From: Cordia subcordata
Lineage: Eukaryota; Streptophyta; Magnoliopsida; Boraginales; Cordiaceae
Assembly: GCA_028554755.1 (NCBI GenBank)
Contig: JAPTOF010000021.1
Span: forward strand, 7,169,001 to 7,233,000
Direction of reading: 5' to 3'
Length of the DNA stretch: 64,000 bases
The notes under the pieces are model-generated. The model was given only the letters and a program-made list of their open reading frames with translations. It had not been told where the DNA came from and did no database searches. Every line of letters starts with the position of its first letter. Within the stretch, counting starts at the first letter, position 1. Below, in pieces: positions 13,235-25,955 of this stretch. Position numbers and translations under genes: made by a program.

Positions 13235-13972
13235 GGCCAAATTAGGACTGAGCATATTTCGATTATTAACTGTAAACTGAATCGGAACTGAACTGAAATA
13301 ATAATTTGCTTTGGATATTCAAGTATTCGGTTCAGTTTCAGTTAACAAATTTTTAATATTTCGGTGTTCGATTTTAGTTCTGATTGTTGTTTTAAAATTT
13401 TGATTATTAATTGAAATAACCGAATTAATAAAACTACCTTGTTATAGTGCTTTATGCTTATAGGCTAGCCTTATTCTTTAATTATATGTATAACCAAAAA
13501 AATAAACACTTTGAAGAATAAAATCCAAATCTTAAGTGAATGAAGTTTGAAATCAAAACGAATAAGTCGTCTTACAAAGAACTAAGCCAAAGAATTTTAA
13601 AAAAAACAAAGAAACCTCCTTTAGTTATTCTTCAAGCAAGCTGCAGCAGTAACAAGATTCACGGTTTAAGTTTTTTTGTGTGAGTTTTTTTTTTTTTTTT
13701 AACTTTTTGTGTTTTTATTTTTTTCTACTTGTGTTTAATTTCAAAATTCTACGATTTGGATGTTTTGATGTATTTTTTTAATTATTTATAACTCGGGTAT
13801 TTCGGTTATTAACCAGAACTAAACCGAACCCAAAAAAATCGATTTCAAAATTTTAGTTATTCACTTTATTCAGTTTGGTTTCAATTACAAATTTTTTCAA
13901 AATTCAATTTGATATTTCGATTTTCAGTTATTTCGGTTCGGTTATAACCAAATACTCAGCTCTAGGTCAAAT
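13235..13972. mobile_element. hAT-type MITE, 722 bp, with 8-bp target duplication
   Basis: The element is 13243-13964. It opens TAGGACTGAGCATATTTCGA and closes GTTATAACCAAATACTCAGCTCTA on the other side, whose complement begins TAGAGCTGAGTATTTGGTTA, giving an imperfect terminal inverted repeat. Flanks GGCCAAAT (13235-13242) and GGTCAAAT (13965-13972) match at 7 of 8 bases, the length expected for hAT. The interior has no transposase. Its termini and its 3' subterminal TTCGGTTATTAACC region resemble those of the large hAT at 40889-47165, so it is probably a non-autonomous relative. Confidence 0.85.
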
Positions 13973-14611
13973 GGTTGTGAAAAAAATCGTTTTCAAAATT
14001 TCGGTTATTCACCGTATTAGTTCTTAATACTTCACAAAAATAGACAAATAAATTCATGTTGTTTGAAAAAACATTTATATTAGTCCTCACCCATTCAAAT
14101 TAATACCATTTTTTTCGTTATTTTTCTTAAAAGGAGGACTAATTTGAATAAGATTTTAAAATATTGAGTATTAATATGAATAATTTTTAAACAATATATA
14201 CTAATTTGACTTTTTTTAAAGTAGTTATAACTAATATGAATAATTTTAAATAATATGAACTAAATTAATTATATTTATAAGTATTGATAACTGATTTAAA
14301 TAATTTAAAAAATAAGACCAATTTGGAAAAAAAAATAATAATAAATTACACTTGTGAAATTAAGCAAAAAAATTTAACACTCGTTTGTAGAATCAAGAAT
14401 GTCATAGTGGTATCTGCCAAATTCTAGAGACATCCACGGACTGCAAACCAACCCAAAACTTCACCTTAACACGTCCAACCATAAAGGCGTCCTCATTTCC
14501 TTAGTGTGTAACTTCCGTTGTGACTCCATCAGGCATCACACACCTTCACACCACCTAACATTACCTCTGCCTTTGTGATCTTCATCCATCTGTAAGAAAC
14601 TAAGAGCAAAG
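13973..14611. other. Intergenic AT-rich DNA and likely promoter region of the 14.6-kb gene
   Basis: Mostly A and T up to about 14360, then a more balanced 250 bp directly upstream of the ATG at 14612, where a 5' UTR and promoter are expected. I saw no specific binding site that I would defend. Confidence 0.45.
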
Positions 14612-16876
14612 ATGATTGAGGGAGATTACTTTCCAGTGAAGATGAAGAGGAAAAATCTGGAGCAAGTCGGCGATGATTTCTCCGATTTCTCTCTTTCTTC
14701 TCCTGCCACGAAAATTCGCCGTTTGGTAATCTCGTTACTCCCTTCTTTTTCTCTCTTTTTCTTTTGGATGAAATTGTTTTGGATTCTTAATTATTTTGCT
14801 TTAGTTGATTGGTTTCAAGTTAATCATCTTGTTCTTTTTTTTTTTTTTGGTTAATTCTCTCGTCGTCTGAAATTTCCGAACGAAATGTCAATCATGTTAT
14901 TTTCACTTTGAAATTTATTCAGACAGCACACAAATATCTACATATATATTCGAGTATTGTATATGTGTGTTTTGGATTCTTAATTATCTTGCTTTAGTTG
15001 AGTATTGTGTATGCGTGTATAATTTTGTATTTGAGTACGTGATGTGTGTGTATGCATATATCTGATATTAACATGATTTAACACGCGCGTCTCTGTGTGT
15101 GGGTGTGTATTTTGAATGTTTTAGGTTAATATGTATGTGTAATGTGGATTTATATGTATAGGATGGTGAGCTAGCCCCAATAATCGAAGAGGAAGAAGCG
15201 GAGGTTCCGATAATCACGCAATCAGAGCCAGATCAGAGTTCCAGCAACAATGCAGGGGCAGTAGGAGGAAGAAGAGGTTTAGTGATAGAGGAGTTGCCTA
15301 GTGAGCCTGAAAATGAAGAGAGGGCTATTGTGCTTTTCAAGCCGATGAATTCGCCCATTATGTCATCACCTTCAAATTTCTCTGTCACCGTGGATCCCCA
15401 ATTCATTTCCGGGTTTAAAAGTAAGCGCCATAACTCTATTTCTTTTAATCTGATTTTAACTTTATTTACAGGTGGTGTTTTTCTTTGTGAGAAACTAAAT
15501 CAGTATTTGTGCTGTCAAGTAATAAGATGAAGGCTTCACAACCTTTATGCTGCTGGGGCGTAAACAGGAATGATAGTAGAGCTCCATTTGTGGGAAATAA
15601 GTCCGGCTAATATTGTAGTTTACACTTTACTATGGTTAGTTGTAATAATGTCAGGAGTGCATCGACTGGGACCTTATTATAACTTCCTCAGGAAAAGGAT
15701 AAAGTAGGGTAAGGTTGTTTTGATAAAGCAGCGTAGAGCTGATAAAAAACATCGTTGCTTCTACTAATAACGTAAAGAAGATTTACTTGATAAATTTGGG
15801 ACTTGAAGGGGATGTCATTTTGTTTGCTTGTTTTTAGCTCTTGTTAGGAGTCATGTGCCTTAAACTTACTAGTATCCTCAAGCCTGGGCGTGGATATTAT
15901 AACTGCTACTGAAGTCAAGTGGTCAAGAGATATTAATTGTTGGCAGAAAGTGGTCGTTATGTTCTGGAGGGGGAAAAACTCGGCATTTTGGCATTTAGAT
16001 CTTCTTCTTGTTATAGATACTAGGCCGATTTGGTATAACCTGTGCATTTCTGCAAATAATATTAAGCGATAAGCATTTCCCGATTTCTTTCTTAATACAT
16101 ATTCATGGACTATGCAAATAGTGTATATGGCACAGAGATGTTGAGCAACATGTCTAGTGAGTAATGTTCAGGGTTGCAGAAAACCTAATTCTGGAGAATG
16201 TTCCATTCACAACCAAAATTCATTATGGGTACGATAAATTGGAGCACTAAAAGATGATTACAGAATGATCTTTAGATGGGTTACAGAAATTTCCCTGCAC
16301 TCTGTTCCCTTGGCTAGAGAGAGTAAATTATTAGTGATTACCTTTTAGTGGTGGGAATCATTGTTAGGTCTCTAGACACTGTTTATTTTCAGTTTGTGTA
16401 TTTACGGTGTACTTAATCCAGATGGAGGCGTCAACATAACATCTGCTGCTCTTCTCTTTTGCTGTGGGAGTTCCAAAACCAAGTAACCAGTTTGTGTATG
16501 CCATGCAGGGAAAATGCTCTGGTCGAATCATTCAAATCCATTTAGGGACGCTGATGATGAAGCAGTTGAAGGAGATAAAAACTCTGAGGGAAGAGATGGT
16601 TGTATGGCAGTTGTTCCCTGGATGCCATCTCAGCAACATTTTGCAGCAGTTGCTGACATTCCTTCCCGAACAGATCTTTGTGACATGATGGATGATGAAG
16701 GAACTGAGATCGTGGCAATGGACGTGGAAGATCAGAATGTTGATTTTGAGCAAGCCCCTGTGAGTGAGACTGGTGGGACAAATTTGAATGAAGGGATGCA
16801 TCAGTGGCAACAGCAACACTGCATGATCCCTCAGCCACCTCACAACACTTCAACCCCGATAGTTTGGTATCGATGA
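14612..16876 (+). CDS. Uncharacterised plant protein, 246 residues, three exons
   Basis: Exons 14612-14725, 15162-15420 and 16509-16876 join through GT-AG introns (436 and 1088 bp) into one open frame of 247 codons including TGA at 16874-16876; phases fit (114, 259 and 368 nt). The N-terminus MIEGDYFPVKMKRKNLEQ and KIRRL carry basic clusters that could serve nuclear import. The middle is acidic (IIEEEEAEVP, PENEERAIVLFKP). The C-terminal exon has a conserved-looking KMLWSNHSNPF, CMAVVPWMPSQQ, an acidic stretch, the Gln-rich MHQWQQQHCMIPQPP and the end TSTPIVWYR. No catalytic domain, signal peptide or membrane segment is visible. I do not recognise a named family. Clean splicing and an uninterrupted frame in a region full of dead elements argue that it is a real gene. 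Confidence 0.8.
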
Positions 16877-18198
16877 CGAATTGGAGATTGGATGGGGACT
16901 TGTAACCGATGCAGGTTGTAGTCGTTGTTATCCCTATAGTTGTTTTGGGAAAAATGCATGGGTCTGGCAGTAGGAATCAACTGATCATGTACAAATTAGG
17001 TTAGAGAAGGCATTTGGTGCGTGGCATTTTGGCAAGGAGAGATCTGGCAATCTTTTGAAGTTGCTGGAGTTAGATTCTTCAACATTAGATACTTTGTTGT
17101 GACCTTGGAGGAACGGCTCAAACTGTCCCCCAAAAGGACCAAAGGCTGCTCGTGTACTGTTTCTATCTCCAAGTAGTTATAAAGCGTCTTATTTCTCTTT
17201 TTCCTTGTCTATTGGCCTCTTTGGTAGATATAAGTAAACAAAGCAGTTCTTGCTTGTTGGTGCAGATACAGTTTGCAGTTCTGTGCGTAATTAGTCAAGT
17301 CTTTTCCTCTACTTGTCTAATTCTCTACTCGGACAAACATTTTGGGAAGACTGAATTATTTAATCAAGGGTTGGTGAGTGGCTTTTAAATACAATTGATG
17401 ATCTTGTGACACAAGTAGAGGGGTGGAAACAGGATGAGTATCTTGTTTATCAAAGAATTTCATATTTTAGGTCACTTGTCTTATTGTCATCCCTAAACAA
17501 GGGATTATGCAAGGAAGGCTGCGGCCTAGTCTTCCAAATGTTTCTAATATTTTTTGGAATATGAAATTTACTATACTGTCTTTAGGCTTAATATTGCAGC
17601 TGCAGTCTGCATTCTCTCTCCCTCGTCAATCACGCACACCCTCTCTTGGCTATTATCATTCTTCCAATTCCATTCTCTTATTTTTCTTTTCTTTTTTCTT
17701 TTCTTTTTTTCAGTCATTCTCTACCTTGCAAATTTGTTAGTTGCACCTCCTCTAATCCTCTCAAAAAGATTCGCTCTTTCTCAATTATTTATTTCGGCTT
17801 CGTTAACTCCTTTTGCATTGGCAAAAGAATTTTGCTTAGGCAACGTTTGAAAATTTGGTATTAAAAAGTTATGGTTTTTACATGTTTATGTTAGTTATTT
17901 ATGGATTAAGTTTTTCTATATTCTGCAAAATTATAAATTATAATTTATAACTTTTTAATTCATTTTACATATTTATGTACACATCGTATAAAATTCATAT
18001 AGACTCTATATAATTTTTTTATGTTACCAGATGATTTTTTTATAGGTAGAAATAATTTCACCCGGGAAGCAATACTTCCACTTGGTCAAAACTCATCTAG
18101 TATGGAATTCGAACCCTTTTGCCTGGAAGAAGAAAAAAAAGCAAAAAAAGAATAAACTTTAAATTGCCAAGGGGTTCGAACTGTACCCCTTGCCAGCA
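16877..18198. other. 3' flank of the 14.6-kb gene and intergenic DNA
   Basis: Presumed 3' UTR followed by non-coding sequence with a pyrimidine-rich stretch near 17670-17720. No coding or transposon signal was recognised. The right edge ends in the LINE target site ACTTGAACTCAATT at 18199-18212. Confidence 0.5.
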
Positions 18199-18212
18199 AC
18201 TTGAACTCAATT

Positions 18213-20981
18213 CGAGCTAGTAGAATTGATAGAATCCTTGTCCATGGCAGTTGGATTTTGGCTCTTTTTGGTTCGAGTCTGAATATTCTTCTCCCTGAGT
18301 TTTCAGACCACTATTCTCTTATGCTTAATCTTTATCTGGCCAGGAGCAATAGACCAACTCCTTTTAGGTTCTATAACGCGTGGACAAAGCATAGTGGTTT
18401 TTGGAAGTAGTTAAGAAGGTGTGGGATGAACTAGTCAATGAGAATCTTATGTATCAACTTGTCACAAAGCTTAAGATACTGAAGAAGGAACTTATCATTT
18501 TCAATTAGTGATACTCCAAGAATATCTTTAGAGTTATTGAAGAGATTAGAAAGCAGTTGCATGGTATCCAGATCCAAATCCTCAATGGCAAAGGTAATGA
18601 TGAACTGATTGAAACTCAAAGGACCCTGACAAACAAAATGCATGACCTGATGATCAAAGAGGAGAGCATCTGGAAACAAAAATCTCGTGTCCAATGGTTG
18701 AAAGAAGGAGATGCTAATACTGCATTCTTCTTTAGATATGTCAGAAGTAGACATGCAAGGAATGCCATCAATTGCTTGATCAGTTAGGATGGTAAGGTCC
18801 TTAATTCCAAAGAAGATAATGGTAATGAAGGGGTGGAATTCTACAACAAACTTTTGGGCCCGAAGAGTGTGATTCGGGAACAGATCTTGGCTGAAGGCAT
18901 CAGAGCCATCCTCCTCCACTCTTCAGTTTCTGAGGAGGATGATTGCAACCTCATTAGACCAGTTTCAGCCAGCGAGATTAAGAGAGCTATTTTTGAGATA
19001 CTTGATGACAAAAGCCTAGGTCCGAACAGATTTAACTCTCATTTCTTTAAAGCTGCATGATCTATTATTTTGGAGGATGTCATTACGCCAGTTAAGAACT
19101 TTTTTTTCTTCCAGGTAGATCCTGAAGGAAATTAGTAATACAAACTTGGTGCTTATTCCAAAGGTAACCAACCCCTCAACTATTGCTGAATTCAGGCCTA
19201 TTGCTGCTTGTAATGTGGTTTATAAGTGCATCACAAAAATACGTGCCTCCCTTATGAGTTCTTGTTTGTGGTATCTTATTTCCCTGGTGCATAATGCTTT
19301 TGTGAAAGATAGATGGATATCAGATAATGTTCTTTTGGCTCAAGAGTTGGTTGGAGGCTACAGTAACAAAGGGATCAATCGAAGGTGCATTATCAAGGTG
19401 GATCTCATGAAAGCCTATGATTCAATGGACTCGGACTTTATTCTCAAAACTTTGGTGGCTTTCAACTTCTCGAGTGTTTCATCTTGTGGATAAGAAACTG
19501 CATCACCCAGGCATTCACTGGCCACTAATGGAGAGACTGAGAGATTCATGGGTTCTTCGAAAGAGCTAGAGGGCTCCAACAGGGAGACCCAATCTCCCCT
19601 TACTTGTTCATTTTGGGTATGGAGGTGTTATTGGGCATTCTTAACAAAATCTGGAGCCTTAAAGAATTCTTTTTTCACCCTAAATGTAAAGGGGTTAAGC
19701 TTAATCATTTGTGTTTTGCTAATGACTTGCTACTCTTTGGTAAAGGTGATAAGAAATGAGTCACAATCTTAAGGGATGGCCTCGAACTGTTAGTAATCTC
19801 TTTGGTCTACAGGCGAGTAGCGCCAAAAGTGAGATCTTTGTTGGAGGTTGCAATGATGATTTTAGCTAATATCTTGCAAACATTTTGGGGTTCAGACTTG
19901 GGAAACTGTTGATTAAATATTTGGGAGTGCCTTTGGTTCTAGGTAGATTACATATTAAAGATTGTGAGATCCTCATTGACCAAATTACCAATGGCTAAAT
20001 GGTTGGGCCAATAAAATGCTTTCTTTTATTGGTAGACTTCAATTGGTGAATACTATCCTTTCGAATGTTTCTTCATATTGGGCTAGGATCTTTGTTTTAC
20101 CAAAAGGAGTTTTGGACAAAATCGAGAAGCGCATGGCATCTTTCCTGTGGTTGGGTAAAGAGAATGAGGGAAGAAAAGCTAAAGTGGCCTGGACAGAGGT
20201 GTGTTGCAACAAGGAGGAAGGAGGGCTTGGTATCAAACGCCTAAGTGACACCAAACAAGCAGCAATCTTGCGATACCTGTGGGCGCTTCACACTAAGCAG
20301 AGGAATATTTGGGTTGACTTGATTCGATGGAATTATCTTAAGAATGATTGTATCTGGACTGCTAGTGCTCCTAACAACTCAACTTGGATTTGGAAGAAGC
20401 TTCTTAAATTAAGAGAGGTTGCTAAAAGTTTTATGATTCACCACATTGCGGATGGATATAACACTCTATTTTGACTTGATAATTGTCACCCGCGTGGTCT
20501 TCTCATCGAGTTAGTTAAGCAGTGGGATGATAGCTTTGACATCTTGGCTAAGGTGGTAGATTTTGTTAGTAATGGGGATTGGAACTGGCCTGACACTTCT
20601 TTCTTCCACCATATCAGCCATAATACAATAGACATTATGCCACAGTGTAGCTCCCAGGACAGAATTGTTTGGATTGGCTCAAATAATAGAGAATACTCTA
20701 GAGCTGTTGTGTGGAGATTGGTCAAGGAAACAAAGCCTTGGGTGGATTGGACTAAAACCATTTGGTTCAGAGATGCGACTCCTTAGCGTGTGACTTGTGG
20801 CTGGTTGTTTTGACTCAACTGACTACCCACCAAGATGAGAATGTTAAGCTGGGGGCTGGTTATCAATCCCCTTTGTGTTTTTTGTAGGGCGTGCATTGAA
20901 GACAAAGAGCACCTCTTCTTTGGTTTTTCTTTCTTGAAGTGAATCTGGCGCAGATGGAAAAAAACCAAAGGGCCAATGAAG
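18213..20981 (+). pseudogene. LINE ORF2 remnant: endonuclease end, reverse transcriptase, zf-RVT
   Basis: Decayed ORF2 in order: the end of the EEP endonuclease (RASRIDRILV, LPEFSDHYSLML) at 18213-18330; a linker with WLKEGDANTAFFF at 18700-18735; the RT fingers and palm (VLIPKVTNPSTIAEFRPI at 19148-19200, KVDLMKAYDSMD at 19398-19432); the palm catalytic box; a thumb/maturase-like region (FIGRLQLVNTILSN, MASFLWLGKENEG) at 20016-20170; and the zf-RVT end (CVFCRACIEDKEHLFFG) at about 20870-20930. Stops and shifts are frequent. The catalytic FADD box reads F-A-N-D at 19715-19726, so even the core motif is lost. Confidence 0.88.
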
Positions 20982-21234
20982 TGTTAGTGAATATAAGTCT
21001 AGCTATATTGTAGCAGCTTAAGTATAGTTGATGAGTTGTCATGTGGAGTTGCATTAGCTATTGTTGAGAAGTTAAGTTAGTTATTGGAGTGGACATAGTG
21101 AATCTATGGCAGTTATAGAGTGGAAGTATCATTTGTACATGTATAAATAGCTGTATCATTAATAGAATAATGAGAGAGTTCATTTGCTAAAATATCTTTT
21201 ATAAGATGAATTGGTTTTCTCTCTGAAATCAACA
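20982..21234 (+). repeat. Copia 5' LTR, 253 bp
   Basis: Begins TGTTAGTGAATATAAGTC and ends GAAATCAACA. A TATA-like ATGTATAAATAG at about 21138-21150 is a plausible promoter for the element. It pairs with the LTR at 25702-25955. Confidence 0.95.
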
Positions 21235-21246
21235 TGGTATTAGAGC
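21235..21246 (+). other. Copia primer binding site
   Basis: TGGTATTAGAGC directly after the 5' LTR differs by one base from TGGTATCAGAGC, the usual plant Copia site complementary to the 3' end of initiator methionine tRNA. Confidence 0.85.
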
Positions 21247-21465
21247 TTGGTGAAAATCCTGTGATTTTTTTTTTCTGAATTCGCCTCGATTTCGAGTTTT
21301 TAAAGTGTTGCGATCATCTCTCTTGGAGTTTTTGGAGCAGTTTCAAGGCAAATACTTCTGCTTGATCACTTCTCAAATCTAGGTGTTAAAGTTCTTATTC
21401 ATCTTTTTCATCATTCTTGTTTGAATCTTCATCTTATCTTGATCATTATCTTCACGACTTGATCC

Positions 21466-22433
21466 ATGGATAATACTACTGATCCAATTTTACCTTCTGG
21501 TCTTAATCGATTGTTACAACATTTCCATCTTATGTAACAATCAAACTTGATAATCACAATTTTTTGCTGTGGAAGACTCAATTTCAATCTGTTCTGAAAG
21601 CAAATAGACTTCTTGATCATGTGACTGGATTATCACTTTGTCCAGATCCTCAAGAAATACATCCTGATGGCACCATAACTATAAATCCTAGCTATACTTT
21701 GTGGCAAACGATTGATCAACACCTAAAATCTTGCTTTTATGCTTCACTTTCACCTGCTATTCTGTCACATGTGTATCACCTCAACACAGCTCCAGAAATT
21801 TGGAAAGCCATAGAGCTACAGTTCAAATCTAGTAGTTATTCTCACATTCATCAACTTAAAAACAAGCTTTCAAATCTTATAAAAGGCACTAAAACTATTC
21901 AGCAATATCTTGATGAAATTAAAGGTATTACTGATAGTTTAGCTGCTATTGATGAATCTGTTTCAGAGGAAGATTTAGTGTTCTACATTTTGAAAGGACT
22001 ACCACCTACATATGATTCTTTAAAGGCATCTATTAGATGCAGAGACACTACTATTACTGTTTCTGCTCTTGGAAGTCTTCTGCTAGATCAGGAGCTCAAT
22101 CTCTCTTTCTCTAATAAAGTTACTATTACTGAGTCTTCATCTTCATCTTCGGAAGTTCAGACTGCTCTTTATTTAGCTCAAGGATCATCCAGAGGCAGGG
22201 GTAGAGGTCAGTATAATGCATATAGAGGTGGTAGAGGTAGAGGACAAGGTCGAGCTACTTCAACCAACACTTCTCAGCAGTCTCAAACTCAAACATCAAT
22301 GCCTAGGCAATCTCCATCTCTCTTTTGTCAAATCTGTGGCAAACCAAATCATAATGCTTTTCAATGCTGGCACAGGCTGGATACTACTAACTACTATTAT
22401 GTGAAGCCTAACAACACAGCAATGACTGCTTAA
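21466..22433 (+). pseudogene. Copia gag (UBN2 type) with zinc knuckle, frameshifted near its start
   Basis: The probable start MDNTTDPILPSG at 21466 is broken by a frameshift and TAA near 21535; the frame resuming just after reads VTIKLDNHNFLLW and continues to a stop at 22431-22433. Visible parts: the UBN2-type helical region, a Ser-rich linker, an RGRG-rich stretch at about 22190-22250, and one CCHC knuckle C-x2-C-x4-H-x4-C (CQICGKPNHNAFQC). The stop TAA probably replaces CAA, since the frame continues with protease sequence after it. Confidence 0.9.
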
Positions 22434-25400
22434 GCTGCACCTGCACAATCCACTTCAAACACCTGGTATCTGAATACTAGAGCAACTAGTCATGTTACCA
22501 ACAATGCCAAGAATCTGCAGCAAGCTCAATCCTATCAAGGATCAGAGATAGTTACAGTAGGATGGTACAAATCTTCAAATCACACAAACTGGTTCTGATA
22601 TACTTCATACCTCTTCAGCATCTTTTCATATTTCAAATTTCTTGTTTGTTCATTCCATATCTTCCAATCTTATCTCAGTCTATTAGCTTACAAGAGATAA
22701 CAATTGCACTGCTGTTTTCAATGCTCAGGGGGTGACTATCCTGGACAATACTTCCAATTTGGTGATGTTCCAGGGCCCCTGTAAGCAAGGTCTCTATCCC
22801 TTTCCTACTGACACTTCAGGCTTAGTTTCTGCATCTTCATTGTCTTCAAAAGATTCTTCAACTGCTTCTTGTTATCTCACCACCTTTGCAATTCCTTCTG
22901 ATGATAGAATTTGGCATCTCCGGCTTGGACACCCTGCAAGAAATGCTTCTATTACTATAGCTTCTATTTTGAATAAGCAGCTTAAGCCCTTTACTGAGCA
23001 TTGTGTAGATTGTGCAGTGGCCAAATCCCATAAACAACCCTTTACTCTTTCTAGTTTTAGAACTGCTAATCCTTTTCAACTAATTCATTCAGATGTATAG
23101 GGGCCTGCACACATAGATTCTTGTAAACAGTACAAATTTTATATCATATTTCTGGATTGACTTTTCTGGTTATTCTTGGATTTATCCTCTTAAACAAAAG
23201 TCAGAAGCCTACGATGCATTTGTTAGTTTTTCTGCAATGATAAAGACACAGTTTCAAACAAACATCAAAGTCTTGAGGACTGATAATGGTGGGGAATACA
23301 CTAGTCATAAATTTGGTTTGTATCTGCAAAATCTTGGTATCATTCATCAAACTACATGTCTACACACACCTGAACAAAATGGAAAAGTTGAAAGAAAGCA
23401 TCAACATCGCATTGAAACCACTCTTTCACTACTCAATCACTGTAAATTGCCTTTCTAGATTTTGGTTGGAAGCATTAGCAACTGCTCTTTATCTTATAAA
23501 CAGATTGCCCTCACCCACACTTCAAAATCAATCACCATTCTCAATCTTGTTTCACACACAACCAGATTACAATGCTTTAAGAGTGTTTGGCTGTTTACGC
23601 TTTCCTTGGTTAAAACCTTATATAGCTTCTAAGCTTGAAAATAGATCCAAGCCATGTATTTTTCTAGGTTATTCCTCCACTACAAAAGGGTATAAGTGTA
23701 TGGACATTGAGACAGGAAGAGTTTACACGTCCAGGCATGTCAAATTCTTTGAAACATGTTTTCCATATCATACTACTTCTAACAATGCATCATCATTGTC
23801 TGTTGAGCATTTTCCTCCAACATTCATTCTGTCCAGGCAAGAATCTCCTTCTAATTCTATAACATCTCTAGAAGGAAGTCTTCAAGCACCTTCCATAACT
23901 TCAAATATATCCTATTCACATACTAATCCTGTTAGTCAGTCTCACAATATGGGTTCCTCTCTAGCATCCACATCCTCTTCTTCATCTATTTCTACTCATA
24001 CTGATAGTCCTGCTATAAGTCCCTCATCAGCCTCCTCTTTATCTAATTCTCTTATTCCTCATAATTCCAGCATTCATCCAATGCAAACAAGATCTAAAAC
24101 AGGTCATCTTCCACCACCATATCATAGACTTCATAACACAGTTCTATTGCCTACGGCTACTGAACCTAGTTCTTATAAGGAAGCCTACAGATTTTCTTGT
24201 TGGAAACAAGCTATGCAGAAGGAATATACTGCATTAATAAAGCAAAATACATGGAAATTAGTTCCTCTTCCACAGGATAGGACTCCAATGGGCTGCAAAT
24301 GGGTTTATAGAATTAAAAGGAATGCAGATGGGAGTATATCTAGATATAAAGCAAGATTAGTAGCCAAAGGTTTTCATCAGGTACATGGAATTGATTATAT
24401 GGAGACTTTTAGTCCAGTTGTTAAGCAGCAAACAATAAGGACTGTTCTTACTTTGGCTCTGCATTATGGTTGGTCACTTCATCAACTAGATGTTTCCAAT
24501 GCTTTTCTTCATGGAGATTTAGAGGAAGATGTCTATATGGTTCAGCCTCCAGGTTTTGAGGATCCTCAAAATCCTAATTTGGTCTGCAAGTTGCAAAAAT
24601 CATTATATGGTCTAAAACAAGCTCCATGAGCTTGGTTTTCTAAGCTCTCACAGTTCTTACTAAATCAAGGTTTTCACAACACTGTTGCTGATTCTTCCTT
24701 GTTCATCCACAAGACAAAGCAATTTACTTTGATTCTCTTGGTCTATGTGGATGATATCATCCTCATAGGTAGTAGCAATGAAGTCATGTCTGCATTTATC
24801 AAGACTATGAAGCAAGCCTTTTCTATGAAATACCTAGGAAAATTGTCTTATTTCTTAGGAATTGAGGTTCAAGAAGTTTCTGCAGGATTACTTCTTCATC
24901 AAACAAAGTATGCCAAGGACATACTTTGCAAAGCAGGCATGATTGATTGCAAGCCATCCACAACACCTGTTGTTTCTAAAGGCAAAAAGACAGAGAACTG
25001 TCCACTTTTTGCAGATCCTACACATTATAGGAGTTTGGCAGAAGCACTTCAATATATTACAATCACAAAGCTAGAGCTTCAGTATGCTGTTAGCTCTTTA
25101 TGTTAGAAAATGCATAATCCTACATTGGCTGATTATGCTGATCTCAAAAGGGTTTTACGATATATCAAAGGGACATTGAATCAAGGTCTTCTTTTTACTA
25201 TAGGCACTCTTCAACTTCATGCTTACTCAGACAGTTATTGGGCAAATGATCATTTGGACAGAAAGTCTACTACAGGGTTTTGTATTTTTCTAGGATCTAA
25301 CTTGATCTCTTAGAGTTCAAAGAAACAGCCTACAGTTGCCAGAAGTTCTACTGAAGCTGAGTATAGAGCTATGGCTCAAACTGTAGCTGAAATAACTTGG

Positions 25401-25690
25401 TTCACATATCTATTGAAGGCTCTTTCTATTCCAATTACTACTCCAACATTGGCCTGTGATAATGTTTCAGCAATTGCTTTGGCTTCAAATCCTGTGTTTC
25501 ATAATCGAACCAACACACATAGCTATAGACTATCAATTTACAAGAGAACAGGTACTACATAAAAAGCTTTCTATATCATATATTCCTACAGAAGATCAAT
25601 TGGCAGATCTTTTCACAAAGAGTTTACCTTCCTCCAGATTCTTCTATCTCCCAAACAAGCTTCCCTTAGTCCAATCTCCCTCAGGTTAGC
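22434..25690 (+). pseudogene. Copia pol: protease, integrase, reverse transcriptase, RNase H, with several stops
   Basis: Protease: WYLNTRATSHVTNN at about 22464-22505, in which the catalytic D-T/S-G reads N-T-R, an inactivating change. Integrase: HLRLGHPA and CVDCAVAKSHK (HHCC zinc finger, 22912-23030), [12 protein letters not shown] and [14 protein letters not shown] (the D, D and E residues, 23090-23405). Reverse transcriptase: [34 protein letters not shown] and LVYVDD (the box is intact, about 24735-24755). RNase H: SSTEAEYRAMAQ at about 25345-25380. Stops at 23098, 24628, 25104 and 25311 replace Trp, Arg, Gln and Trp codons by single transitions, and there is a frame change near 23290-23460. 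Confidence 0.9.
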
Positions 25691-25692
25691 TT

Positions 25693-25701
25693 GAGGGGGG
25701 A
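25693..25701 (+). other. Copia polypurine tract
   Basis: GAGGGGGGA immediately upstream of the 3' LTR, the expected primer site for plus-strand DNA synthesis. Confidence 0.85.
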
Positions 25702-25955
25702 TGTTAGTGAATATAAGTCCAGCTATATTGTAGCAGCTTAAGTATAGTTGATGAGTTGTCGTGTGGAGTTGCATTAGCTACTGTTGAGAAGTTAAGTTAG
25801 TTATTGGAGTGGACATAGTGAATCTATGGCAATTATAGAGTGGAAGTATCATTTGTACATGTATAAATAGGTGTATCATTGATAGAATAATACGAGAGTT
25901 CATTTGCTAAAATATCTTTTATAAGATGAATTGGTTTTCTCTCTGAAATTCAACA
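25702..25955 (+). repeat. Copia 3' LTR, 254 bp
   Basis: Begins TGTTAGTGAATATAAGTCC and ends GAAATTCAACA, followed by the target duplication TGAAG. It matches the 5' LTR apart from about eight substitutions and one indel. Confidence 0.95.

Noticed and set aside
16532..16853. Two overlapping minus-strand frames of 103 codons
   Set aside because: Antisense shadows of the last exon of the 14.6-kb gene, whose sense frame is supported by splicing.
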